Positions 24,252-37,813 of a stretch of DNA of 64,000 bases are shown in pieces. Source of the stretch: Ideonella sp. (GTDB taxonomy: Bacteria; Pseudomonadota; Gammaproteobacteria; Burkholderiales; Burkholderiaceae_C); the NCBI GenBank assembly GCA_015075165.1, contig JABTUY010000005.1, positions 186,001-250,000 of the forward strand, read 5' to 3'. The notes beneath the pieces are model-generated. The model saw only the letters and a list, made by a program, of their open reading frames with translations. It had not been told where the DNA came from and did no database searches. A program made the position numbers and the translations under genes. The stretch's first letter is position 1; the number at the start of each line of letters is the position of its first letter.

Positions 24252-25187
24252 ATGAAGCACAAGGTGTTGCAGTTCGGCCGGCTGACGCCGTCGCTGGAGC
24301 AGCAGCTCGGCGCGGCCTTCGACTGCCGGCGCCTTGCCGACGAGGTCGACCCGAAGGCGTTCTTGGCCGCGCACGGCCGTGAGTTCACCGGTCTGGCGAC
24401 GATGGGTTTCGCCGATGCGGCGTTGATCGAATCGCTGCCGTCGCTGCGGGTGATCTCCAGCTTCGGCGTCGGCGTCGACCAGATCGACCTGCAGGCTGCC
24501 GCGCGGCGTGGCATCCCGGTGGGCAACACGCCCGACGTGCTGAACGACTGCGTGGCCGACCTGACGATCGGCCTGATGATCGACGTGGCGCGTGGCGTCG
24601 GTGCCGCCGAGCGCTATCTGCGCGCCGGCTCGTGGCCACGGGCGCCGTTCCCGCTGCAGCGACGCATCAGCGGCAAGCGGCTCGGCATCGTCGGCCTCGG
24701 CCGCATCGGCCACGCGGTGGCGCGACGGGCGATCGCGTTCGACATGGACATCCGCTACCACAACCGCCGGCCGGTGAGCGACACCTCAATGGCACACGAG
24801 CCGTCGCTGGTCGAGCTGGCGCGGTGGTGCGACTTCCTCGTCGTCATCGTGCCCGGCGGTGCCGCGACGCGGCACCTGATCGACGAGGCGGTGCTGCATG
24901 CGCTCGGGCCCGAGGGCTTCCTCGTCAACGTGGCGCGTGGTTCGGTGGTCGACGAGGCGGCGCTGGTGCGCGCGCTGCGCGAGCAGCGTCTGGGCGGCGC
25001 CGCGCTCGACGTGTTCGAGCGCGAGCCGCAGGTGCCGGCCGAGTTGATCGCGATGGACAACGTGGTGTTGGTGCCGCACATCGGCAGCGCCACCGTCGAG
25101 ACGCGCGCCGCGATGGCGCAGCGCGTGTTCGACAACCTGTCGGCCTTCTACGAAACCGGCAAGGTGATCAGCCAGGCGACGGCTTGA
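24252..25187 (+). CDS. D-isomer 2-hydroxyacid dehydrogenase (glyoxylate/hydroxypyruvate reductase type)
   Basis: A 311-residue NAD(P)-dependent 2-hydroxyacid dehydrogenase. Motifs in order: VISSFGVGVDQIDL, GNTPDVLNDCVADL, the Rossmann GLGRIGHAVARRA, NHRRP-like NRRPVSD (basic, favouring NADPH), NVARGSVVDEAAL with the catalytic Arg, ALDVFEREPQVP with the Glu, and VLVPHIGSATVETR with the catalytic His. These match glyoxylate/hydroxypyruvate reductases. ATG 24252 has GGAGGAG about 11 bases upstream. A divergent SMP-30 lactonase suggests a shared sugar-acid context, but the substrate is inferred only. Confidence 0.9.
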   Translation: MKHKVLQFGRLTPSLEQQLGAAFDCRRLADEVDPKAFLAAHGREFTGLATMGFADAALIESLPSLRVISSFGVGVDQIDLQAAARRGIPVGNTPDVLNDCVADLTIGLMIDVARGVGAAERYLRAGSWPRAPFPLQRRISGKRLGIVGLGRIGHAVARRAIAFDMDIRYHNRRPVSDTSMAHEPSLVELARWCDFLVVIVPGGAATRHLIDEAVLHALGPEGFLVNVARGSVVDEAALVRALREQRLGGAALDVFEREPQVPAELIAMDNVVLVPHIGSATVETRAAMAQRVFDNLSAFYETGKVISQATA

Positions 25188-25231
25188 ATGCCGAGCGCTG
25201 CCGCGGGGGCCGGGTCCGCGCGGCCTGCGCT

Positions 25232-25837
25232 TCAGCGCCGCGGCTGGCGCCGCTGCGCCATCTCGGCGCCCATCGCGTCACGCTCGGCCGGCGTCATCCG
25301 CTCGCGCGCCGACGGGAACGCCAGGCGGTCTTCGAGCGGAATGTGGCGATCGTGCAGCTCGACGAAGGCATCGGCTTCGCGGCGCAGCGACGGCAGCGTG
25401 GCCTCGAGCGCATCGGCCGACCGCTCGGGCGCAGCCTCGTGCACCTCGCGCAGCAGCGGCCCGAGCCGGTGCCAGATCGCGTCGATCTCGCGGTGGTCGT
25501 TCTCGATGCGCTGCGCCAGTGCGGCCAACCACGGGTCGCCGCTGGCGCGCAGGCGCGGCAGCACGTGGCGCTCTTCGTCCTGGTGGTGCGCCGGGGCGGC
25601 GACCTCGAAGTAGCGCCAGACGTCGTGCGCGGCCGTACGCGCATCGGCGTCGAGCCCCGTCGATTGCAGGTGGGTGATCAGCCGACGCAGCAGCGACAGC
25701 GAACGCTGCACGCGATCGTGGCACGACGCCAGCATCGCGAACGGATCGTCGAAGCCGGCAGCCGGTGCGCTCCACCCGGGCAGCGACACCGGGATCACGG
25801 CGGACAGGGCAGCCGACGGTCGCATGGGCGGCAGCAT
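25232..25837 (-). CDS. Hemerythrin HHE-domain protein
   Basis: A 201-residue helical-bundle protein with the hemerythrin-like ligand pattern: ASCHDRVQRSL, APAHHQDEERHVLPRL, ENDHREIDAIWHRL and FVELHDRHIPLEDRLAFP. Such proteins bind a di-iron centre and act in oxygen, nitric oxide or iron handling. The start is uncertain: ATG 25837 and ATG 25825 are both possible, and the frame runs further upstream in low-complexity sequence. The divergent gene is an FNR/DNR-type regulator, with a TTGAT-type box between them, which points to low-oxygen or NO control. Confidence 0.85.
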   Translation of the reverse strand: MLPPMRPSAALSAVIPVSLPGWSAPAAGFDDPFAMLASCHDRVQRSLSLLRRLITHLQSTGLDADARTAAHDVWRYFEVAAPAHHQDEERHVLPRLRASGDPWLAALAQRIENDHREIDAIWHRLGPLLREVHEAAPERSADALEATLPSLRREADAFVELHDRHIPLEDRLAFPSARERMTPAERDAMGAEMAQRRQPRR

Positions 25838-25860
25838 CGGCGTGCCGGTGTTCCGGTGGC

Positions 25861-25874
25861 TTGATCCAGCGCAA
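25861..25874. promoter_or_regulatory. FNR/DNR-type box between hemerythrin and regulator genes
   Basis: TTGATCCAGCGCAA matches the TTGAT-N4-ATCAA FNR/DNR consensus in eight of the ten defined positions. It lies in the 88-base gap between the divergent hemerythrin-like and CRP/FNR-like genes, centred 58 bases before the regulator's ATG. Confidence 0.5.
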
Positions 25875-25925
25875 TCGACATTGGCGAACGATGGCCGACA
25901 GTGCAGCGACGTTTGCGCTGAACAC

Positions 25926-26888
25926 ATGTCTGCCACCGTTGCCGAAGCCGTGATGCTGCCCGTACCGCCGCGGCAGCGGCGCGCACGCGCCGTCGAGGGC
26001 CGCCTGCTGCACGATCGTGCGGCAGGGGCGCGCACTCAGGGCACGTCGGCGGTCGACGCAGCCGATGTCGCGAGCGAACCCGACACCGGCGCACTGGTCG
26101 AGCGCGCGCTCGCCACGTTGCTCGGCGGCACTGCTGGCGATCGCGGGAGTGATCGCGGGGGCGATCGCGGGGGTGATCGCAACAGTGCGCGCAACGGGCA
26201 TCGGCCGCGCGAGGCCGCGCCGCGTGTGCGCGAAGCCGGCGCAGCGCGTACACCGGCGGCCGCGTTCGCATCGGCCATCGCCGCCTTCGCGCGCGTGCGC
26301 ACGCTGCACGCAGGCGCGGCTGTGTTCACCCGCACCGAGCGCGCGCGTTCGGCTGTGCTGCTGGCGCGCGGCGATGTCGCACTGGGCCTGCGGCGCGACG
26401 GCCAGTGTTTCGAGGTCGAGCGCATCGCGCATGCGCCGGCGTGGCTCGACCTGGCCACCGTCTGGCTCGGTGCGCCGCATGCGATCGATGCCTGCGCGCA
26501 CGGCGACTGCGTCGTCGTCGAGCTGCCGCTCGAACCGCTGCGCGAGCATCTGGCCGAGCAGCCCGCGCTGGCGCTGCGCGTGATCCAGGGCCTGGCACGC
26601 GAACTGCAAGCGCGCAGTTCGCAGGCCTCGGGCCTGATCCACCAAAGCGCGCCGGCGCGGCTGGCGCATTGGCTGCATGACCATGCCAGGGCATCGGTGT
26701 CGCAACCGGGTGGCTGGGTGGTCGAGCTGTCCGAACGCAAGCGCGACCTCGCCGCGCAACTGGCGATCGCACCGGAGACGCTGTCGCGTCTGCTGCGCCG
26801 GCTCGCCGACGACGGCGTGATCGACGTCGCCGGCTACACCGTTCGTCTGCGCGACCGCGACGCGCTGGAGCGCATGGCGAGGGTCTAG
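25926..26888 (+). CDS. CRP/FNR-family transcriptional regulator with a long N-terminal extension
   Basis: A 320-residue regulator from ATG 25926. Residues about 118-225 form a cyclic-nucleotide-like beta-barrel sensor and about 232-318 the winged helix-turn-helix. The recognition helix APETLSRLLRRLADDGVI carries the E-x2-S-R pattern that reads TTGAT half-sites in FNR/DNR proteins. No FNR-type N-terminal cysteine cluster is present, so it is not an oxygen-sensing Fe-S FNR; a DNR/NarR-like or haem-dependent sensor fits better. The first ~115 residues are low complexity and include four near-repeats of 12 bases (26139-26186). The real start may be further downstream. Confidence 0.82.
   Translation: MSATVAEAVMLPVPPRQRRARAVEGRLLHDRAAGARTQGTSAVDAADVASEPDTGALVERALATLLGGTAGDRGSDRGGDRGGDRNSARNGHRPREAAPRVREAGAARTPAAAFASAIAAFARVRTLHAGAAVFTRTERARSAVLLARGDVALGLRRDGQCFEVERIAHAPAWLDLATVWLGAPHAIDACAHGDCVVVELPLEPLREHLAEQPALALRVIQGLARELQARSSQASGLIHQSAPARLAHWLHDHARASVSQPGGWVVELSERKRDLAAQLAIAPETLSRLLRRLADDGVIDVAGYTVRLRDRDALERMARV
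26139..26186 (+). repeat. 12-bp tandem repeat, four copies, in the FNR-like gene
   Basis: Four consecutive 12-base units beginning GATCGC (third and fourth bases of the tail vary) encode the run GDRGSDRGGDRGGDRN. The repeat preserves the frame. Confidence 0.7.
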
Positions 26889-26922
26889 CCCGTTCACAGG
26901 CCCTGGCGGGGCAATCGGGCAC

Positions 26923-27759
26923 TCAGCCGGCACACACCGTCGCGCGCATCGCCTGCCGCGACGCCTTCGATGCACATTGCAGCAGCTGCGCCACCGCGGC
27001 CAGCGCGATCACCGCGGGCTCCTTGCCGGCGATGCCCGGCACGCCGATCGGGCAGGTCAGCCGCGCCAGCGTATCGGCCGCGATGCCGCGCGCCTCGAAG
27101 CGGTGGACGAAGCGTGCGCGCTTGGTGCGCGAGCCGATCAGGCCGAGAAAGCCGAAATCGCCGCGGCGCAGGATGGCTTCGGTGATCGCCATGTCGAGCG
27201 CGTGATCGTGCGTCAGCACGAGGTAGAACGCGCCGGCCGGCGCGAGCGCGACCTCGGCATCGACCGGTTCGACGCAGACGCGCTCGATGTGCGGCGCACT
27301 CGCTGCGCCGGCGAACTCGTGCTCACGTTCATCGATCCACTGCACGCGGCAGTCGATGTCGGCAAGCAGCCGCACGATCGCGCGGCCGACATGGCCGGCG
27401 CCGTACAACTGCAGCGTGAAGCGCGGCGGCGCGGCGGGCCACGCCGCCGGTGCGCTCTCGGCGAGTGTGCGGTAGCGCAGCGTCAGCGCGCCGCCGCAGC
27501 ACTGGCCCAGCGTGGGGCCGAGCGCGATGCGTTGCTCGCGACGCAGCGGCTCGCCGCGCAGCAGCGCGCGCGCATGTTCGATCGCCTGCAGCTCGAGGTG
27601 GCCGCCGCCGATGGTGCCGTGCGCGTCGCGCGCGCCCACCAGCATCCGCGTGCCGGCCTCGCGCGGCACCGAGCCGCGCGCGTCGACCACCTCGACGACG
27701 ATCGCCGGCAACGCCCGCGCCTGCCATTGCAGCGCAACGGCCTGCAGCGCGGCGTTCAT
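26923..27759 (-). CDS. xdhC: Xanthine dehydrogenase accessory protein XdhC
   Basis: A 278-residue XdhC-family chaperone, which binds molybdenum cofactor, helps its sulfuration and inserts it into xanthine dehydrogenase. Visible motifs are VVDARGSVPREAGTRMLVG, GTIGGGHLE, the LGPTLGQCCGG cysteine motif, a Rossmann-like LYGAGHVGRAIV, VLTHDHALD and LIGSRTKRARF. The start ATG (27759) overlaps the end of xdhB by four bases, so the order xdhA-xdhB-xdhC is a tight operon. It is the last gene of that operon and is convergent with the FNR-like regulator. Confidence 0.93.
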   Translation of the reverse strand: MNAALQAVALQWQARALPAIVVEVVDARGSVPREAGTRMLVGARDAHGTIGGGHLELQAIEHARALLRGEPLRREQRIALGPTLGQCCGGALTLRYRTLAESAPAAWPAAPPRFTLQLYGAGHVGRAIVRLLADIDCRVQWIDEREHEFAGAASAPHIERVCVEPVDAEVALAPAGAFYLVLTHDHALDMAITEAILRRGDFGFLGLIGSRTKRARFVHRFEARGIAADTLARLTCPIGVPGIAGKEPAVIALAAVAQLLQCASKASRQAMRATVCAG

Positions 27760-30163
27760 GCGGCGGCCTTCGTGGCCTCGCGCACCGCGGTGATCGCATC
27801 GAGCACCGCCTCGGCGGTGGCCGGTGCGCGCAGCGGCGGGTCGGCGCGGTGGCCACCCACCGCCGACACCGCGTCGCGGATCGCGAAGAACACCGAGAAC
27901 GGCAGCAGCAGCGGCGGCTCGCCGACGGCCTTGCTGCGGTGCACGCTGTCGGCCACGTTGTCGGCCTCGAACAGCTCGACATTGAACACCGGCGGGCAGT
28001 CGTTCGCGGTCGGGATCTTGTACGTGCTCGGCGCGTGCGTCATCAGCAGGCCCGAGCTGGGGTGCCACTTCAGCTCCTCGGTGGTCAGCCAGCCCATGCC
28101 CTGGATGAATGCGCCTTCGATCTGCCCGAGGTCGATCGCCGGGTTCAGCGAGCGGCCGACGTCGTGCAGCACGTCGGCGCGCAGCAGGCGCGACTCGCCG
28201 GTGAGCGTGTCGACCACCACCTCGCTGACCGCGGCACCGTACGCGAAGTAGAAGAACGGGTGGCCCTGCAGCGTGTCGCGGTTCCAGTGCAGGCCGGGCG
28301 TGGCGTAGAAGCCGTCGCTCCACAGCTGCACGCGCGCGGCGTAGGCCTCGCGCACCAGCGCGTCGAACGCGATGCGCTGGCCGCCGCCGTGCACCGCGCC
28401 GTCGGCGAAGTGCACCTCGTCGGCGCGCACGTCCAGCCGCGGCGCGGCGAAGGCCGCCAGGCGGTCGCGGATCTGGCGCGCCGCGTCCTGCCCGGCCATG
28501 CCGTTCAGGTCGGCGCCGGTCGATGCGGCGGTGGCCGAGGTGTTGGCCACCTTCTGCGTGTCGGCCGCGGTGCAGCGCACGCGCGTCAGCGGCAGGCCGA
28601 GTTCGTGCGCCACCACCTGCGCCACCTTGGTGTTCAGGCCCTGACCCATCTCGGTGCCACCGTGGTTGACCAGCACCGAACCGTCGGTGTAGACGTGCAC
28701 CAGCGCGCCGGCCTGGTTGAAGTGCGCCACGTTGAACGAGATGCCGAACTTCACCGGCGTCAGCGCCAGGCCGCGCTTGAGCACCGGGCTGGCGGCGTTG
28801 AACTCGGCCACCTGGCGGCGGCGGCGTTCGTAGTCGCTGCTGCGCACCAGGCGCTCGACCAGCGCTTCGATCACGTTGTCGTCGATCACCTGGCCGTACG
28901 GCGTGACGTTGCGCCCGCCGCCCGGGCCCGCGTCGCCGCTCGGGCCGTAGAAGTTGACGCGGCGCACGGCCAGCGAATCCTTGCCGAGCGCGCGGGCGAT
29001 CGACTCGAGGATGCTCTCGATCGCGATCGCGCCCTGCGGGCCGCCGAAGCCGCGGAACGCGGTGTTGCTCTGCGTGTTGGTGCGCGCCGAGTAGCCGTGC
29101 ATCGCCACATGCGGCAGCCAGTAGGCGTTGTCGAAGTGGCACAGCGCGCGCGTCATCACCGGGCCCGACAGGTCGGCCGAGAAGCCGGCGTTGCTGATCA
29201 GGTCGATCTCGGCGCCGAGCACGCGGCCGTCGTCGTCGTAGCCGACGCTGTAGTCGTACTCGAAGCCGTGGCGTCGCCCGGTGACGAGGAAGTCGTCGTC
29301 GCGGTCGGGCCGCAGCTTCACCGGCCGGCCCGTGTGGCGCGCCGCGACCGCGGCCACGCACGCGAACAGCGCCGACTGCGACTCCTTGCCGCCGAAGCCG
29401 CCGCCCATGCGCCGGCATTCGACGCGCACGCGGTGGCTCGCCATGTCGAGCGCGTGCGCCACCGCGTGCTGCATCTCGGACGGGTGCTGCGTCGAGCAGT
29501 GCACCAGCATGCCGTCGTCCTCGAGCGGGATCGCATACGCGATCTGGCCTTCGAGGTAGAACTGCTCCTGGCCGCCGATCGACAGCGAGCCGTGCAGCCG
29601 GTGCGGCGCCGCGGCGATCGCGCGCTGGGCGTCGCCGCGGCTCATGTGCATCGGCGGGATCACGTACTGCTGCAGCCGGTGCGCCTCGCGCGGCGTGAGC
29701 ACCGGCGGCAGCGGCTCGATCGTGGCCGCCTGCTTCGCGCCGGCGGCGGCGCGGCGCGCCGCCTCGCGCGTGTGCGCCAGCACCACGAACATCGGCTGGC
29801 CCAGGTAGTGCACCGTGCCGTCGGCCAGGATCGGGTCGTCGTGCTCGATCGGGCCGCAGTCGTTGCTGCCCGGGATGTCGGCCGCGGCGAGCACCTCGAC
29901 CACGCCCGGCTGCGCGCGGATCGCATCGAGCGCCAGCGCCTTCAGCCGGCCGTGCGCCAGCGGCGACAGCCCGAGCGCGGCGTGCAGCGTGCCGGCCAGC
30001 TCGGGCATGTCGTCGACGTAGGTTGCCTCGCCGGCGACGTGCAGGTGCGCCGACTCGTGCGGGTGCGGTACACCGACGCCGGCGTCATGGCGTTCGGCGG
30101 CCGCGCGCGCGGTCGAGGTCGCGGACGCCGGCGCGTCGAGCAGCGCGGATTCGTGGGGTTTGT

Positions 30164-30167
<4 letters not shown>
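27756..30167 (-). CDS. xdhB: Xanthine dehydrogenase, molybdenum-binding large subunit
   Basis: An 803-residue molybdopterin-binding subunit that hydroxylates hypoxanthine to xanthine and xanthine to urate. Diagnostic blocks: HLHVAGEATYVDDMP, GGQEQFYLEGQ, RRMGGGFGGKESQ (cofactor loop), NTAFRGFGGPQG (active-site Arg), HGGTEMGQGLNTK and the C-terminal SKAVGEPPLLLPFSVFFAIRDA, which carries the catalytic glutamate (VGEPP). Length is normal for bacterial XdhB. It starts with ATG 30167, overlapping xdhA by four bases. The complex also needs XdhA (FAD and 2Fe-2S) and XdhC, both adjacent. Confidence 0.96.
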
Positions 30168-31690
<1,523 letters not shown>

Positions 31691-31778
31691 GGGCAGCTCC
31701 GGGTAATGCCGCAACCGTAGCGCGCCGGGGTCGCCACCGGTATACGCGAAGCGCGATGATGACTATGCTCGTTCGACT

Positions 31779-32786
31779 ATGGCGCGCCGCGAGGATTTCG
31801 ACAAGATCGAGCTCCATCTCGTGAGGGTCTTGCACACTGTGATCAGCGAACGCAGCGTTTCGCGGGCGGCCTTGCGGTTGCGCACCACGCAGCCGGCGGT
31901 GAGCGCCCAGCTGCGCCGGCTGCGCGAGCTCACCGGCGATCCGCTGCTGGTGCGCGCCGGGCCCGGGATGGCGCCCACCGCCACCGCGCTGGCGCTGCTG
32001 CAGCCGGCCACCGACCTGCTGCAGCAGGCCGAGCGCCTGTTCAGCGGCCATGCACGCACGCAGGCATTCGACGCCGCCAGCGCCGACGCGGTGTTCCGCG
32101 TCGCCGCCAGCGACTACCTCGATCCGCTGTTCCTGCCGGCGCTGGTCACGCGGCTGAAGCGCCAGGCGCCGAGCGTGCGCATCGAGCTGCGCGCGCTGTC
32201 GCGCGAGTTCGACTACCGGCGCAGCCTCGCCGCGGGCGACGTCGACCTGGTGATCGGCAACTGGCTCGAGCCACCGGCCGAGCTGCACCTGGGCCGCCTG
32301 CTGGTCGACGAGGTGGTCTGCCTGGTGGCGGCCGATCATCCGGCCGTGCGGCGCCGCGACTGGTCGGTGGCGCAGTACCTCGAGTGCGAGCACGTGGCGC
32401 CCACCGAGTTGCACCCGGGCGCGATCGGCGTCATCGACCAGCATCTGGTGGCGCGCGGCCTGACGCGCACGATCGTCGTGCGCAGCGCGCACTTCGGGTT
32501 GATCCCGCTGATGGTGGCCGGCAGCCTGCTCGTGCTGACGACCGGGCAGCTGTTCTGCAGCCGCTATACCGGTGTGCTGCCGGTGCGCATCGTGCGTTGC
32601 CCGGTGGAGTTTCCGCCGCTGGCGTACTACCAGCTCTGGCACGACCTGACGCACCGCTCGCCGGCGCAGCGCTGGCTGCGCGAGCAGGTGCGCGAGGCGG
32701 CGCAGGGCCTGCGCAGCGCCGCGTCGCCGGCGCTGCCGGTGCCGCCGGCGCCGCCGGCGCCGCCGCGCCGCCGCGCACGCCACTGA
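31779..32786 (+). CDS. LysR-family regulator, probably of purine catabolism
   Basis: A 335-residue LysR-type regulator: N-terminal helix-turn-helix (FDKIELHLVRVLHTVISERSVSRAALRLRTTQPAVSAQLRRLRELTG region) and a full co-inducer domain (VFRVAASDYLDPLFLPALV ... HFGLIPLMVAGSLLVLTT). The C-terminus ends in a Pro-rich then Arg-rich tail (PVPPAPPAPPRRRARH). It is divergent from xdhABC and followed 12 bases later by guanine deaminase, so it most likely controls both directions. The effector may be a purine such as xanthine or urate (inference). No clear Shine-Dalgarno precedes the ATG. Confidence 0.88.
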   Translation: MARREDFDKIELHLVRVLHTVISERSVSRAALRLRTTQPAVSAQLRRLRELTGDPLLVRAGPGMAPTATALALLQPATDLLQQAERLFSGHARTQAFDAASADAVFRVAASDYLDPLFLPALVTRLKRQAPSVRIELRALSREFDYRRSLAAGDVDLVIGNWLEPPAELHLGRLLVDEVVCLVAADHPAVRRRDWSVAQYLECEHVAPTELHPGAIGVIDQHLVARGLTRTIVVRSAHFGLIPLMVAGSLLVLTTGQLFCSRYTGVLPVRIVRCPVEFPPLAYYQLWHDLTHRSPAQRWLREQVREAAQGLRSAASPALPVPPAPPAPPRRRARH

Positions 32787-34146
32787 CGAGCCCGCGCGAT
32801 GCCCGCCACCGCCGCCCCGATCGCCCGCCGCGCGCTGCGCGGCGACCTGCTCGATTTCACCGCCGACCCGGGGCTCGGCACGCCGAACGCGGCCGCCGCG
32901 CGCTTTCGCCCCGACCACTGGTTGCTGATCGAGGGCGAGCGCATCGTCGCCGTGCTGCCGCCGGCGCAGGCGCCGGGCGATGACTGGCCGCGCGAAGATC
33001 ATCGCGGGCGGCTGCTGCTGCCGGGCTTCATCGACACGCATGTGCACAGCGCGCAGCTGGACGTGATCGCCTCGTTCGGCACCGAGCTGCTCGATTGGCT
33101 CGAGCGCTACACCTTTCCGGCCGAGGCGCGCCATGCCGACCCCGCGCACGCCGCGCGTGCGGCCGAAGGCTTCGTCGACGCGCTGCTCGCGTGCGGCACC
33201 ACGGCGGCGGTGGTGTTCCCGACCGTGCACACCACGTCGGTGCAGGCGTTGTTCGGCGCTGCGCGCGCGCGCGGCATGCGGCTCGTCGCGGGCAAGGTGC
33301 TGATGGACCGCCACGCGCCCGCTGCGTTGCGCGACGACGTGACGCAGGCCGAGGCCGACTGCGAGGCGCTGATCGCGCGCTGGCACGGCCAGGGCCGGCT
33401 GGCGTACGCGGTGACGCCGCGCTTTGCCGCCACCAGCACGCCGGCGCAGCTGGCGATGGCCGGCGCGCTGCTCGCGCGCCACGACGGCCTGTACCTGCAG
33501 ACGCACCTGGCCGAGAACCGCGCCGAGGTGGCGTGGATCGCGCGCCTGTTCCCCGACGCGCGCAGCTATCTCGACGTCTACGACCGCCACGGCCTGCTCG
33601 GCGAGCGCAGCGTGTTCGCGCACGGCGTCTGGCTCGACGCGGCCGATCGCGCGCGGCTGGCCGAGGCCGGCGCGCAGATCGCGCACAGCCCGAGCTCGAA
33701 CCTGTTTCTCGGCAGTGGCCTGATGGATTGGCGCGCGCTGCACGAGGCCGGCGCGGCCGTCACCGTGGCCAGCGACGTCGGCGGTGGCACCGCGCTGTGC
33801 ATGGTGCGCACGCTGGCCGATGCGTACAAGGTGCAGGCGCTGCGCGGCGAGAAGCTGAGCGCGTTCAAGGCCGTGCACGCGGCCACGCTCGGCGCCGCGC
33901 AGGCGCTGCAGCTGGCCGGCGAGATCGGCAGTTTCGATGCCGGCCGCATGGCCGACCTGTGCGTGTGGAACTGGGCCTGCGGCCCGGTGGCCACGCACCG
34001 CGATGCGCTGGCGCGCGATCTGCACGAACGGCTGTTCGCGTGGATGATGCTGGCCGACGAGAGGGCGCTGGTCACCACCGTGGTGGCCGGACGCACCCGC
34101 TACGAGCGCCCGACCCATGAGTCCGGCGCCGCGATGGAGACAAGAC

Positions 34147-35680
<1,534 letters not shown>

Positions 35681-35688
<8 letters not shown>

Positions 35689-36796
35689 GCTCGAAGCGAG
35701 GCCGCAGCCGTCGAAGGCGCTGTCGTTCGCGTCGCCGCTGCTGGCGCTGGCGCTGACGGTGCTGATCGGCATCGTGCTGTTCGCGCTGCTGGGCAAGGAT
35801 CCGCTGCGCGCGCTGCAGATGTTTTTCTGGGAGCCGATCAAGAACGGCTACGCGTGGACCGAGATCGCGGTCAAGGCGACACCGCTGGTGCTGATCGGCC
35901 TCGGCCTGGCGATCTGCTACCGCTCCAACGTGTGGAACATCGGCGCCGAAGGCCAGTTCGTGATCGGCGCGGTGTTCGCCGGCGGCGTCGCGATGCACGC
36001 CGGCACCGAGACCTCGCGCGCGATCGTGCTCGCGATCCTGCTGGCCGGCGTCGTCGGCGGCATGCTGTGGGCGGCCATCGTCGCGCTGCTGCGCGACCGC
36101 TTCAACGCCAACGAGATCCTGGTCAGCCTGATGCTGGTCTACGTCGGCGTGCTGGTGCTGGGTTACCTGGTCTACGGGCCGTGGAAGGATCCGAAGGGCT
36201 ACAACTTTCCGCAGACCGTCACCTTCGCTGCGTCGACGCGGATCCCGCGCCTGGTCGACGGCTCGCGGTTGAACATCGGCGTGCTGATCGCGCTGGCGAC
36301 GGTGGCGCTGTCGTGGCTGTTCCTGTTCCGCACCTATCGCGGCTTCGCGCTGCAGGTGGGCGGGCTGGCGCCGGCGGCCGCGCGCTACGCCGGCTTCTCG
36401 TCGCGCCGCGCGCTGTGGACGGCGCTGCTGATCTCGGGTGGCCTGGCCGGCCTGGCCGGCGCGCTCGAGGCGGCCGGGCCGCTCGGGCAGCTGACGCCGC
36501 ACGTGCCGGTGGGCTACGGCTTCGCGGCGATCATCGTCGCGTTCGTCGGCCGGCTGCATCCGGCGGGCGTGGTGTTCGCCGGCATCCTGATGAGCATGTT
36601 CTACATCGGCGGCGAGCTGGCGCAGTCGCGCCTCGGGCTGCCGAAGGCACTGACCGGGGTCTTTCAGGGTCTGCTGCTGTTCGCGCTGCTGGCGTGCGAC
36701 ACCTTGATCCACTATCGGATTCGCTGGCGCTCCGCCGCGCGGGCGCCTGTCGCTGCGGCGGCGGTGCCGGCAGCCACCGCGGCGAAGGAGGCGTGA
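35681..36796 (+). CDS. ABC importer permease 1 (nucleoside/purine)
   Basis: A 371-residue inner-membrane permease of the BPD_transp_2 family with about eight to ten hydrophobic spans. Typical blocks are NVWNIGAEGQFVIGAVF and RFNANEILVSLMLVYV, both hallmark motifs of nucleoside-type ABC permeases, and VGYGFAAIIVAFVGRLHPAGVV. It starts eight bases inside the end of the ATPase gene and ends three bases before the second permease start. The C-terminus is Ala-rich and cytosolic. Confidence 0.93.
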
Positions 36797-36798
36797 GC

Positions 36799-37719
36799 AT
36801 GGAAGCGTATGCACTGCTGATCGCGGCGACGCTCAACGCCGGCACCGTGCTCGCGATCGCGGGTCTCGGGCTGCTGATCAACGAACGCGCGGGCATCGTC
36901 AACCTCGGCGCCGAGGGGATGATGCTGGTGGCGGCGATCGCCGGCTTTGCCACCGCCGTGCACACCGGCAGCGATTGGCTGGCCTTCGGCGCCGGCATGG
37001 CCTCGGGCGCGCTGCTGGCGGCGGCGTTCGGCGTGCTGGTGATCTGGCTCAACACCAACCAGTACGCCACCGGGCTGGCGCTGAGCCTGTTCGGCGCCGG
37101 CTTCTCCGCTTTCGCCGGCATCACGTACACGCAGCGCAAGCTCAGCGAGCGGCCGAAGTTCGATATTCCCGGGCTGGCCGATATCCCGTTCATCGGGCCG
37201 GCGCTGTTCAAGCACCATCCGCTGGTTTACCTGACGGTGTTCGGCACCTTCGCGCTCGCCTGGTTCCTTTATCGATCGCGCGGCGGCCTGGTGCTGCGCG
37301 CGATCGGCGAGTCGCCGGAGTCGGCGCATGCGCTGGGCTACCCGGTGCGGCGCATCCGGCTGCTGGCGGTGGTGATCGGCGGCGCGCTGTGCGGCCTGGC
37401 CGGCGCCTACATCTCGGTGGTGTACACGCCGCTGTGGGTCGAGGGCATGGTCGCCGGCAAGGGCTGGATCGCACTGGCGCTGACCACCTTCGCCACCTGG
37501 CGGCCGGCGCGCGTGCTGCTGGGCGCGTACCTGTTCGGCGGCGTCACGATGCTGCAGTTCTACCTGCAGGGCGAGGGGGTGCAGATCCCGAGCCAGTGGC
37601 TCAGCATGCTGCCGTACCTGGCCACCGTCGTCGTGCTGGTGCTGATCTCGCGCAACGCCACCTGGATCCGCGTCAACATGCCGGCCTCGCTGGGCAAGCC
37701 GTTCTATCCGGGCTCGTGA
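36799..37719 (+). CDS. ABC importer permease 2 (nucleoside/purine)
   Basis: A 306-residue inner-membrane permease, partner of the preceding one. It has the family block INERAGIVNLGAEGMMLVAA, then FGVLVIWLNTNQYATGLALSLFG and GMVAGKGWIALALTTFATW. About eight membrane spans are visible. ATG 36799 has GGAG about eight bases upstream, overlapping the end of permease 1. The stop is followed by 94 bases before the binding-protein gene. Confidence 0.93.
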   Translation: MEAYALLIAATLNAGTVLAIAGLGLLINERAGIVNLGAEGMMLVAAIAGFATAVHTGSDWLAFGAGMASGALLAAAFGVLVIWLNTNQYATGLALSLFGAGFSAFAGITYTQRKLSERPKFDIPGLADIPFIGPALFKHHPLVYLTVFGTFALAWFLYRSRGGLVLRAIGESPESAHALGYPVRRIRLLAVVIGGALCGLAGAYISVVYTPLWVEGMVAGKGWIALALTTFATWRPARVLLGAYLFGGVTMLQFYLQGEGVQIPSQWLSMLPYLATVVVLVLISRNATWIRVNMPASLGKPFYPGS

Positions 37720-37813
37720 GCACCGCACCGCATAATCTCCACCGCTCGATCGGGCCCGGTGCATGGCGGTCCGTTCGAATCCTCCTCCGCAGCTTCCCTC
37801 ACATGGAGTCTTC

